Shown: positions 12,801 to 20,194 of the stretch, piece after piece
How the letters are laid out: every line of letters begins with the position of its first letter
Numbering within the stretch: the stretch's first letter is position 1
NCBI GenBank assembly: GCA_008711295.1
Contig: VUYV01000295.1
Location: 8,597-72,596, forward strand
Reading direction: 5' to 3'
Length of the DNA: 64,000 bases
DNA from: Anarhynchus alexandrinus
Taxonomy: Eukaryota; Chordata; Aves; Charadriiformes; Charadriidae
Position numbers and translations under genes: made by a program
The notes under the pieces: generated by a model
What the model was told of the DNA's origin: nothing
The model's database searches: none
Seen by the model: only the letters and a program-made list of their open reading frames with translations

Positions 12801-15117
12801 ATAAATGCAGTATTGTACTTTGACTAAATTGTGACTTAGATAGTAGATTTGGGATACCTGGGTTGCCCTGTTTTGGACTCTGATTTCAAAACTGTCTAAT
12901 ACAATACTTGCATTTATGGACTTCCCTAAAGGAAACCGACACAAGGTTGTCATTTTAGTCAGTCACTTACAAGTTTGAAGAGAGTATGTGCTATTGTGAA
13001 AAGAAGCTAGGCTGAAATTGTTAAAATTGGTTATTAAATCCAACAGTGCTCAATTTATACTAATTCATAAGAATTTTACTCTCTTGCAGAGATTTTCTTG
13101 TTTTTATGGGTTACTGTAAACAAGCAGTTCATCCTAAGACTGAAATTGGCTTCTTTTCCTTACTCGTACATTTTTAATATAGCTCTGTTTACAAAGTAAA
13201 ATAAGGTTTTTTTTACAGAAGATGAGGGTGAAGGTGGTGAAGATATTGATGATGAAGAAGAAAATGAAGTTGCAGATGAAAGTCAAGGAGAAGGTGATAA
13301 GTCCAATAAATCTGGTTCAGAAGATGAGGTAAGCTTGGGTTTTTTTCCCCTATTTTCTCCTTGTCCTTGTCCAACATCACACTTCTAACTAACCCCGGTT
13401 ACCTACAACAAGAATTTTTCTTCTGTTGAGCCATAAAACAAATCATGAAGTGAGGATGTGTTTTATTAGAGCATTTGAGGTGTCAAACTCAGTGTAGGTT
13501 TGTGAAACATGTCTCTTCCTATGTAATTTTGGCTAGGAGGTGACTTTTGTTGTAAAATACAGGTCTAGTTTAGAAATTATCATACAGGTCTCTAAACATG
13601 AAATGTTTTTTCAGGAGTATGGTTTTTAACAGGTTATTAAATGAATTGCAAGTATCGAAAATTTGGATGCTGCAGTAGATGCCAATCTCTTTTCATCGTG
13701 CTACTTAATTGATGGAACATGTGCTTCTAACCAAATAGCTTTTCAGTAAGACCTAGGAAAGCCTTAAGCTTTCAGTTATCTTTTTTTATTCCAAAATAAG
13801 GTTTAAAGCAAAATGACCATACTGGTTTTGAATTCAGCACCTGCAGTTTCATTTTTCTTGTGCAGATTAATCCAGTCACCAGATAATCTATAAAATGTTT
13901 TTCAGAAAATAACATTGTAGAATGGGATTTGTGTGTGCTTTTCTTGCTCATCAACTCCTCATTATCCTTTCATTTAGAAACTCTGGTATGTCTGAAACGC
14001 TTTAGATCCACCCACAGTATTCCTGTTGGTCGTCTTGTGCTTGTCACTCCCTAAATGAGTCCCTTCTCAGATTAGGGGAGTTGTTTAATGTAATGTTAAC
14101 TCATTGTCATATAAAACTCCTCTAGGAAACCGTACCTTGCATGAGGCTGCATTGTTTCAGCTCTGAAATTCTTCATTAATTACCCCTTATTCAGTACTTC
14201 CTCTTGTTCCTGTAAGAATTTTTTTTTTCCTTGTACACTTACCTAGGAATGCAGTGTCTGATGAACCGTATTAAGATGCATATGACTCTGTGAAAGTAAT
14301 AACAAGATCTGAATGTGTGTATGCCATTACACAGTATCACAGTGAGGTTATGGCTTGTTCTTCTCTGGGTATTTTCAGGGTGTACAAGTTTCTGTTGTGA
14401 GTTAGCTAGTGACCTACTTGGGAGATGGCATGCACGCCATGTTCTCATTCAGGTTGTGCCGCATTCTGTGAGCTGTTCCTTCTGAATGAGGTTCTTGCCA
14501 TTAGGTGATGCTGAAAGTGAGGAAGCAATGCATTGTCTGAGAATGGAGTTCATGTTGGAAGGGCTCTGCATGCGCCCATAAGCTAATCGCTTTTAAACGC
14601 AGAACACCACATCTGATTTAAGAGCAGTCTGTTCTATTTGTAGCTCTCCAAAGGCGCAGTTAGAATGTTTTACATGCTTCTTGCTCAAGAAGTGGAAAAT
14701 AAAATTAGCATGAGATGCACTTTAAGGAAGTTGCTAAATTCATTAAAAAGTCACCACTATTAAGCCAGTGAGTATATGGGCAAAACCAAATTTCTGACAT
14801 CAGTTTAGATGTACTATTCTCTTTCTTCTGAATATAGAAAGGAGAAGTTGTCTACCCACTTTATTTATCGTTACATTAGTATTGTGGAAAAGTCCTATGA
14901 CTTTACTGTTGCATTTAGTGATAATATGATTGGGGGGTCAGGAGAAGGAGTAAAGTAACATGCCAGCTTCAATAATTAAATTAAAATAGTTTTAAAATTT
15001 TAATGCTGAATTATTTTTTACTTTTATTTTTTTCAGATGAAAGAAGCTGATGAAAGCACAGGTTCTGGAGACAGTGCAGTGAAATCAGTGCGCAAAAGAA
15101 GAGTACGAAAGGACTGA
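653..15117 (+). CDS. CLGN: Calmegin (calnexin-family ER lectin chaperone), 5'-partial, nine exons
   Basis: Exons 653-845, 2727-2916, 3538-3651, 4265-4421, 5395-5610, 7581-7700, 7882-8026, 13219-13328 and 15037-15117 total 1326 nt, i.e. 441 residues plus TGA, with every junction in phase and GT/AG borders. In order they encode the end of the first lectin half ([14 protein letters not shown]), the P-domain hairpin, the returning lectin strand ([19 protein letters not shown]), one membrane segment ([20 protein letters not shown]) and an acidic tail ending RKRRVRKD. Family knowledge: calnexin and calmegin bind monoglucosylated N-glycans on new glycoproteins in the ER; calmegin acts mainly in spermatogenic cells and is needed for sperm-surface protein maturation in mice. 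Calmegin is preferred over calnexin because of the tail sequence and because SCOC lies tail-to-tail next door, as in mammals. The signal peptide and N-terminal lectin exons lie before position 1. Confidence 0.96.
846..2726 (+). other. CLGN intron
   Basis: 1.9 kb AT-rich intron between the lectin and P-domain exons. No recognisable repeat or second gene was seen. Open frames in it (for example about 2165-2482 on the minus strand) show no domain. Confidence 0.8.
2727..2916 (+). CDS. CLGN: CLGN exon: start of P-domain
   Basis: Encodes [20 protein letters not shown] followed by the first two type-1 P-domain repeats ([16 protein letters not shown] and [12 protein letters not shown]). The repeats form the outgoing strand of the long arm that recruits the oxidoreductase ERp57/PDIA3 in calnexin. 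The exon ends inside the Trp codon (TG|G) before donor GTAAGG at 2917. Confidence 0.97.
2917..3537 (+). other. CLGN intron
   Basis: 0.6 kb intron with nothing recognised. It ends in TTGAAG just before the exon at 3538, which restores the Trp codon. Confidence 0.85.
3538..3651 (+). CDS. CLGN: CLGN exon: type-1 repeats 3 and 4
   Basis: Encodes [20 protein letters not shown] and [18 protein letters not shown], the third and fourth type-1 P-domain repeats. Like its neighbours, this exon begins and ends within a Trp codon (phase 2 on both sides), so repeat units sit in symmetric exons, as in the calnexin family. Donor GTAAGA begins at 3652. Confidence 0.97.
3652..4264 (+). other. CLGN intron
   Basis: 0.6 kb intron with short poly-A tracts near 3879 and 4101 and a TTTTTTCTTCTGTAG acceptor at its end. 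Nothing else recognised. Confidence 0.85.
4265..4421 (+). CDS. CLGN: CLGN exon: type-2 repeats, P-domain tip
   Basis: Begins GATGAGGAAATGGATGGGG after completing a Trp codon. It encodes three type-2 repeats: [26 protein letters not shown] and [13 protein letters not shown], with the Cys pair of KCETAPGCG typical of calnexin and calmegin. These form the tip and returning strand of the P-domain arm. Donor GTAATA begins at 4422. Confidence 0.97.
4422..5394 (+). other. CLGN intron
   Basis: 1.0 kb intron. It holds a possible small CR1-like fragment (about 4821-4885, listed separately), a poly-A tract at about 5165-5178 and a TTTTTTCCTTAAAAG acceptor. A chance open frame spans about 4768-5184 but shows no domain. 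Confidence 0.8.
4821..4885 (-). repeat. Possible short CR1-like LINE 3' fragment
   Basis: The plus strand reads ACTGGAAGGGACTGTGCGG and then GATCCAGTTCCCCTGCAG, similar to the complement of avian CR1 3' ends (TTGGAAGGGACCT then GTCCAACCCCCTGC). The match is short and diverged, so this is tentative. Confidence 0.3.
5395..5610 (+). CDS. CLGN: CLGN exon: last type-2 repeat and second lectin half
   Basis: Exactly 72 codons. It encodes the fourth type-2 repeat ([14 protein letters not shown]) and the strand and helix that close the globular lectin domain. The Glu and Trp of GLELWSM correspond to calnexin Glu426 and its neighbouring Trp in the sugar pocket; both are kept. It ends at [12 protein letters not shown]. 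Donor GTACAA begins at 5611. Confidence 0.97.
5611..7580 (+). other. CLGN intron
   Basis: 2.0 kb intron, somewhat GC-richer around 6180-6800, containing a decayed LTR segment near 7085-7215. Open frames at about 6268-6571 overlap on both strands and show no recognisable domain. It ends with a long T tract and TTTTTAATACAG before 7581. Confidence 0.8.
7085..7215 (+). mobile_element. Decayed LTR fragment, same family as the solo LTR at 11596-12183
   Basis: Direct comparison within the window: the plus strand here carries GACAGGTGACCCCAAACTTG, then AGGATATTCCATCCCATCTG and ATCATGCTCAGTGTAAAAGC. The minus strand of 12183-11596 reads GACAGCTGACCCCAACTGAC, AGGGATATTCCATACCAGAT and ATCATGCTCAGTATATAAAG. 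The order and spacing are the same. The TATA box is degraded here (TGTAAAAG instead of TATATAAAG). The ends cannot be placed precisely. No coding sequence is associated. Confidence 0.75.
7581..7700 (+). CDS. CLGN: CLGN exon: transmembrane segment
   Basis: Exactly 40 codons beginning [18 protein letters not shown] and running through the hydrophobic [20 protein letters not shown] to the positive PAK stop-transfer. This is the single type-I membrane anchor expected between the ER-lumenal lectin and the cytosolic tail. CAG acceptor at 7578-7580, donor GTTAGA at 7701. Confidence 0.97.
7882..8026 (+). CDS. CLGN: CLGN exon: first half of acidic cytosolic tail
   Basis: Encodes [20 protein letters not shown] followed by a Glu-rich stretch ([14 protein letters not shown]). 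It follows the 181-base intron at 7701-7881. It ends with the first base of a split Glu codon (G|AA) before donor GTAAGA at 8027. Confidence 0.95.
8027..13218 (+). other. CLGN intron, 5.2 kb, with solo LTR
   Basis: Largest CLGN intron in the window. It contains a poly-T run (about 8950-8971), an A-rich patch (about 10311-10343), and a complete antisense solo LTR (11596-12183). Open frames such as 9796-10158 minus lie outside any recognised exon and show no domain. Confidence 0.85.
11591..12188 (-). mobile_element. Solo LTR of an avian endogenous retrovirus, with target-site duplication
   Basis: The element itself is 11596-12183 (588 bp). It begins TGTCGTGGTTTAACCCCAGC on the plus strand and ends CTGAAACCATGACA, so the ends form an inverted TGTCRTGGTTT repeat. 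It is flanked by identical 5-bp direct repeats TGAGC at 11591-11595 and 12184-12188. On the minus strand a TATATAAAG box sits at 11921-11913 and an ATTAAA signal at 11729-11724, fixing orientation opposite to CLGN. The sequence matches the TguLTR5-like family common in neoavian genomes, as I recall it. There is no internal region, so the provirus was lost by LTR-LTR recombination. A 5-bp duplication fits ERVL/ERV3-type integration. Confidence 0.93.
13219..13328 (+). CDS. CLGN: CLGN exon: acidic tail, second part
   Basis: Two bases complete a Glu codon, then 36 codons rich in Asp, Glu and Gly ([19 protein letters not shown] and SNKSGSEDE). Acidic low-complexity tails of this kind follow the membrane anchor in calnexin and calmegin. 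TTTTTACAG acceptor at 13210-13218, donor GTAAGC at 13329. Confidence 0.95.
13329..15036 (+). other. CLGN last intron
   Basis: 1.7 kb AT-rich intron. No repeat, RNA gene or exon recognised. Ends with a TTTTATTTTTTTCAG acceptor. Confidence 0.85.
15037..15117 (+). CDS. CLGN: CLGN last coding exon
   Basis: 26 codons and TGA (15115-15117). Encodes [20 protein letters not shown] and ends RRVRKD. The basic C-terminus after an acidic tail is the calmegin/calnexin pattern (calnexin also ends in a basic ER-retention signal). The DSAVKSV stretch is characteristic of calmegin as I recall it. Confidence 0.95.
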   Translation: MKEADESTGSGDSAVKSVRKRRVRKD

Positions 15118-16050
15118 GTTACTTTGAGCTTGTAGTTGTAGGTCTAGATAACAGTAACTTTTGGTATGCCACTTCAGTGGGCCTGACAGCATGCAAGTTC
15201 CTGAGATTCAAAGGAAAAAGGGGAACTCGTTGCTCCTTAACCTCCTATTTTAATTCTCTAACCTCTTTTAACCTTCCCAGACTTCCTTGATTCCCTTTTT
15301 TAAGGAGAAATACTATCTGTGAGGAGTTAGCTGATGTTTTGAATTCGGAACAAAAGTGAAATTACAAGTTGACCAACTGATTTTTAAGGTGAGGATTCTT
15401 AAGATTTGAAGATTCTTAGAAAGTAGTATTAGTTGGAGATAAACTTACTCTACATATTTTTTAAAAACATGAATAAATTATAATAATTTTGCAGCTCTAG
15501 CTGCAAAAGTTTACACTTTTCAGCTAAAAGAGGATGATAGTATAGATGTAGCATCTATAGCAGTTCACATTGCTATGAGAAAAGGTATTTTTTTCTGTGC
15601 AGAGCTAAATGCAATAATTGTTTTTGTAAGATGATTTTCGTGCTAGCAACAATTTTTATTGTAAATTATTTATTTTCGTTGATCTTGTTACATCGGTGGT
15701 CACCTGTTCACTTTAGACATTGGTTACAGTAATTTATTTTTAAGAGGTATTTTAAAATAGAATACTCATAGAACAAGTGGTAATTGGTGTGACTTGTCTT
15801 ACTTTTGAATGCAGATATCAAATCTGTAGAAGCGATATACAGATGACTTTTTCAAACTTTTATAGTTTTCATGTTCCAAGCCAGAGTGGTATAACCTCTG
15901 TTTATAGAATACTTGCTAAGTGTACATTGCCTCCTAAAAATATTTAATAATTCTTGCTTAACATGAAATTTATTAATATAGATAAGAATTTTTTGATGGA
16001 TTAAGTTTTTTACAGATGTGAGTAAATGGGCATTCTCATAATATAGTTTA

Positions 16051-16056
16051 AATAAA
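16051..16056 (+). terminator. Polyadenylation signal, CLGN (proximal)
   Basis: AATAAA in TTTAAATAAACTGC, 934 bases after the stop codon. Confidence 0.6.
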
Positions 16057-16114
16057 CTGCATATTGTAAAAGAAACTTTGTTTTGTTAAAGTTCAGCTGT
16101 ATATTAAAACAAAC

Positions 16115-16120
16115 AATAAA
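16115..16120 (+). terminator. Polyadenylation signal, CLGN (distal)
   Basis: AATAAA in AAACAATAAAACTGC, 64 bases beyond the proximal signal. Either or both may be used. Confidence 0.65.
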
Positions 16121-16140
16121 ACTGCAGTCACCAGAAACTT

Positions 16141-17825
16141 CTTGCTGCTTGGCAGCTGCCTATAATACTAGTAGGATGTAAAAGGCTAGCAAAAGCAGGC
16201 ATACATTAAAACCAAGTAGAAATACATTAATTCATAACCTAAAACAAGTAGAAAGACATTAATTCATGAAGTGCCTAACAGATTTCCTTATGCCTGGCAA
16301 GAAGTTAGTTCACTTAAATATTTCCACAGCAAATCAAGTCACCGAAGATCCCATGGAAGTCTCTAACAAATGAATGCTTAATTAACCCTAATGAAGAATG
16401 CAGTGTCTTCATGTGCTTCTGCTAAAGTGTTCAGAAGTTAATTATATTGGACTCTTATTTTCTGTGAACTACACGGAAAGGCCTCTTTTTTGGTTGGTTG
16501 TGCGGGTTTTGGTTTGGGATTGGTGTGGGTTTTTTTAAAGTTAAATGCAAGTTCCCTCTTCTTTATTTAGGGTGTACACGCAAAAGGTGAGAAGCGAAGA
16601 CTCCAGATTCCTCCTCTTGCCTGTGACTTTTGAGCAATAGATAGAACTTGTTACCAATGCAGTATTCCTGCTAGTAACTGCTACTGTGAGCTGTCAGGGA
16701 GCATTCTGGCACTCCTTTTCAAGGAATCTTGTCTGAGCCTGGTAACAGTCCTTTGGAGTTGTTACAGCATTTGGGTGTGTGTTTGGGGTTGCTTATTGTT
16801 TGTTTGGGTGGTTTGTTGTTTGTTTGTTGTGATACAGTTATTCCAGGAATTGGTCACCCCCCAGGGGTTTTGAACTTAAGGTTCCCATTAAGTCTTAATG
16901 CCCCATCAACATCTTTGCTTGTACCTCAGTAAATAAGGAGCCATTTATTATGGATAAAATGGTAATGTGAGGCCATGACTCAAGGGTGCTGCTGTTTGCA
17001 GTAATACTGACTCTGCAAGGCCCATCGCACTTTAATACTGACTTATTGACTCCAATTACCTGGAACCTGGAGATAGAAGACATATTTCTGCACATCAGCT
17101 TACCTGGATCTAGTCTTATGCTAGTAATTAGGGGAGAAATATCAGAGCTTTTGGGGATTTGAGACTCTGGATCTAGAAAGCCAGGTGAAAGGGGAACCCC
17201 CTTCCATTGACAATTGTAACCTGCAGTTCCTGTGCGTAGTCCATTTATATCTGAACAGGTATGTCAGGAAAAATACTTGATCTTGCTATCATGGCTGCTT
17301 GAAAGTGCTTTGAAATTAACAAACTAATGGTAGTCCAGTTCCAGGATGCCTTGCTATTAAGACTGTCAGTCATCTTTGGAACTCCATGAGCATCAGACCT
17401 CTGCAGCCTGCACTCCCACCAGCTACATTGTAGCTTAGTAAAAGTGGCCTTACTGAGGATGCCAAATCCCGGACTGAGAATTTTCATTATTCAGGGAACA
17501 TTCTCCCTTGTAAAGAGGTGCAAGTTTCAGCTTTGACAATACTCGATGCAGTCTACCGCTCTTTTCCTTCTTCCTTTAGCCAGAAGAGAAAAGTATACAG
17601 AATTGTAAGATTCATGGGTGAAAATACCAAGTGAGTCAGGAACTGGAAGCTTGCTGAAAATCAATTAACCCAAGTTTAATCTTAATACTTGCTAATTACA
17701 TCTAGTCTTTCAGACACTTCAGCTACGTAGAAACAAGATGATGGCAAACCCTACTACTTTTCCACCTTTTGACTACAGATAGTCATGAGAAGTTTTAGGG
17801 TTTACAAATGTTAAACCAAACTAAT
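16141..17825. other. Spacer between the convergent 3' ends of CLGN and SCOC
   Basis: 1.7 kb with no exon. It includes a G/T-rich stretch at about 16767-16832 (repeats of TTTGTTTG and GGGTGTGTG). Small open frames on both strands (16729-16932, 16895-17095, 17245-17487) lack any domain and are treated as chance. Confidence 0.7.
16767..16832. repeat. G/T-rich low-complexity tract
   Basis: The plus strand is almost only G and T (for example GGTTTGTTGTTTGTTTGTTG). It lies about 650 bases past the CLGN polyadenylation signals. It may simply be simple-sequence DNA. Confidence 0.6.
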
Positions 17826-17843
17826 TGAGACAAATCAAAAGTT

Positions 17844-17849
17844 TTTATT
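17844..17849 (-). terminator. Polyadenylation signal, SCOC (distal candidate)
   Basis: The plus strand reads GTTTTTATTTAGTG, i.e. AATAAA on the minus strand, about 2.2 kb after the stop codon. Confidence 0.6.
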
Positions 17850-18600
17850 TAGTGTAAAGTCAGAAATACATCATCTTTAAAATGTTCATAAGTTAAATGA
17901 AGGCCACAGTAGTGGGATGTAAAATGGTATATCGATGAAATGACTACTATATACACACCAATGGATAAAATACCACTATCCAATCTTACAATACAAAACC
18001 ATGATTTTAAGAATACTTGATCTCGGGGAATTGCTGAAGTCTAACAAGCGCATGCTCTGTTACCACTTGATCTCCTACAGTGCAGATGGAGATGTGCAGT
18101 GATGTGGCTTTAAAGCTGGGATGGCTGTAATGCAATGCAATTTTTATAAGTCAAGTGCTTAGTGTGATTGTTCTTTTTTTTTTTTTTTAATGCTCAAACC
18201 CTGGACTAACCATGTGATCTACTCTACCTGCAAGCAATTCTTGGATGAGTTTAGAGTTCCAGGTAGGCAGTAAAGTGAGAGAGTAGTTCATAGAAAATAA
18301 ATTTGGATGTTTACAGCACCCTGTGACACAAATGGCATCAGCCATTTCTGCCTTGTTGGGTAAAACTTTTTACATCATCAGGTTTCTTGACTTAGACTTG
18401 TAAATAGACCTTGAGACCAAACTATCAGTGCTTTGTTTGCAATCATTGACTTTGCTGATGCTCCAGTGAGCAATGTACAGCCATCTTAAATGGGGAAAAA
18501 TGGGAGACCTTGCCTTTAGGAGGGGTGAACCTCACAATGCCAGCTTACACTTGAGACACAACAGTGCTTAGCTGCCAGGAAACTTGAAGTTTGAGAGGGA

Positions 18601-18606
18601 TTTATT
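18601..18606 (-). terminator. Alternative polyadenylation signal, SCOC
   Basis: Plus-strand TTTATT (AATAAA on the minus strand), about 1.45 kb after the stop codon. Its use is uncertain. Confidence 0.35.
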
Positions 18607-20051
18607 CTACTATTACATCTACTTGTTCAGTTCTGGCAGCTTTGTAGAATTCATCACAGCAAGGTTGAAAGAGATTCTTGTACTAGCGGTTTCCTTTTGT
18701 TAAAAGGTAAAGTACAATGGCTTCATTACTGAAGAGACAGAACTCAGTTCTAGGTAACATCCATAAATAAGTCTACAACGTTGCTGTATGGCAAGATGAA
18801 ACGTGCAACTGAGTACTGCTAAAACTTAGTTTGCATTTTAGCTTCTGCTCTCCCTTAATACTGATTACGCTAGACATGCTGCCTGTATGGGGACTGCTTG
18901 GACCCATAAACTGGGCTGAGCTCCTTTACAAACAGCCAAGCCAGTAAAAAACAGGGCACCTTGACACTAGGCATTGCTCAGAGCAGCACAGACTTGAGAG
19001 GCAAAAGCCATCTTTGTTCCACTGCAGTCTTCTGCCTTAGATGTTTCTGTGCAGTGCCTCAAGAGGTACTTCACAAGCTCAGGCTCTGGGGCAGGGAAAC
19101 AGTTGCTCTAAGGCCTGAAGCAAAGACAAGTTTGGCACTTCAGGAGGAAAATAAAAGGTGGTGAGGAAAGACTTGTTCTTGGTTCCTCACTGCAGATTGC
19201 TCACAACGAGCATGAGGAACATTCTTGACCACCTGTTTCTGTAAAGCTTATTACTCAGGTTTTTATAAATAAAAACTCATCATCACACAACTGAAAAACT
19301 TCAGGAAGATCATAAATCATGATGCTGTGCCTGATCATGCTCTGAGGAAACTGGAAAGTGAAAATGGTCTGAAGTATACATCTTACAAACTACAAACACT
19401 CTGATACTGCATCAATTTGGTATTTCCCTGATTAAGTTGCTTATCCTTGTTCCTCTTCCTTTACCCTCCCCCTTCCCAGTAAATCTTAAGTGTTTTTCTG
19501 TACACAAGCCCTGCAAATAATGTCATTCTGTTACTACTTCATAGAAATTCTTAACTGGTTTATAAGTTTTTGTTTAAAGTTGCTTTGCAGAGCTATGGAC
19601 AGAGCTATACAGTAATCTAAATATATTTGAGGTGAAAAAGGTGATGCAATTAGACTTTGAATATTTTTATCAAATGAGGTTTCAACACAATATTGTAACT
19701 GTAGTATTTTGCTAGTCAAGAATGCTACCCTAAGACCTCAAAGAGCACCAACAGACCTTTGTTTAACCTGACAAACTGAATCCAATTTTTAACAAGATAT
19801 GCTCATTTTTAAACCAAGTATGAAAGTTTAGTAAGTCTCTACACTACATTTGCACATTGTTTAATCTTAACAATACACAAACTTATGTCTCCTGTTCATG
19901 ACAATGTTCTTAATTCTGTTTATCACCAAAGTTTATGCTCTTCAGGTATCCAGTACAGCCACAAACTAAGGTATTTTAGCTCATGTAGCCTATGCCAATT
20001 AAAACAAAAAAAGACAGCAGCAATACAATGACATCATCTGTGAGTCAACCC

Positions 20052-20194
20052 TTACTTCCTTTTGCTTTTTGTGTCAGTTGTTTGGAAAACACTAGAGGCT
20101 GACATCAGATTTTCTATATACTGTCCAAGAACTTGGTTTTCTGATTTCAGTTTCAAGTTTTCTTCCTTAACAGCATCTACTCGTGCTGAGAGAT
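20052..20194 (-). CDS. SCOC: SCOC last coding exon
   Basis: Two bases complete a split Asp codon (G|AT), then 46 codons and [49 protein letters not shown]. This is the C-terminal half of the coiled coil plus the basic tail. The acceptor on the minus strand is TTCGCAG just before 20194. Confidence 0.97.

Larger units (their letters stand above)
15118..16140 (+). other. CLGN: CLGN 3' untranslated region
   Basis: About 1 kb of AT-rich non-coding sequence after the stop codon, with several ATTTA-type elements (for example TTATTTATTTTCG near 15666). It leads to two polyadenylation signals at 16051 and 16115. The exact cleavage site is inferred to lie shortly after 16120. Confidence 0.8.
17826..20051 (-). 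other. SCOC: SCOC 3' untranslated region
   Basis: About 2.2 kb following the TAA stop (20054-20052) on the minus strand, with no competing gene. It ends near a minus-strand AATAAA at 17849-17844; another AATAAA at 18606-18601 could give a shorter form. Open frames here on either strand (for example 18961-19164 plus) look like chance. Confidence 0.75.

Noticed and set aside
653..15117. Identification as calnexin (CANX) instead of calmegin
   Set aside because: The fold is shared, but the tail (DSAVKSV…RRVRKD) and the adjacent convergent SCOC gene match CLGN.
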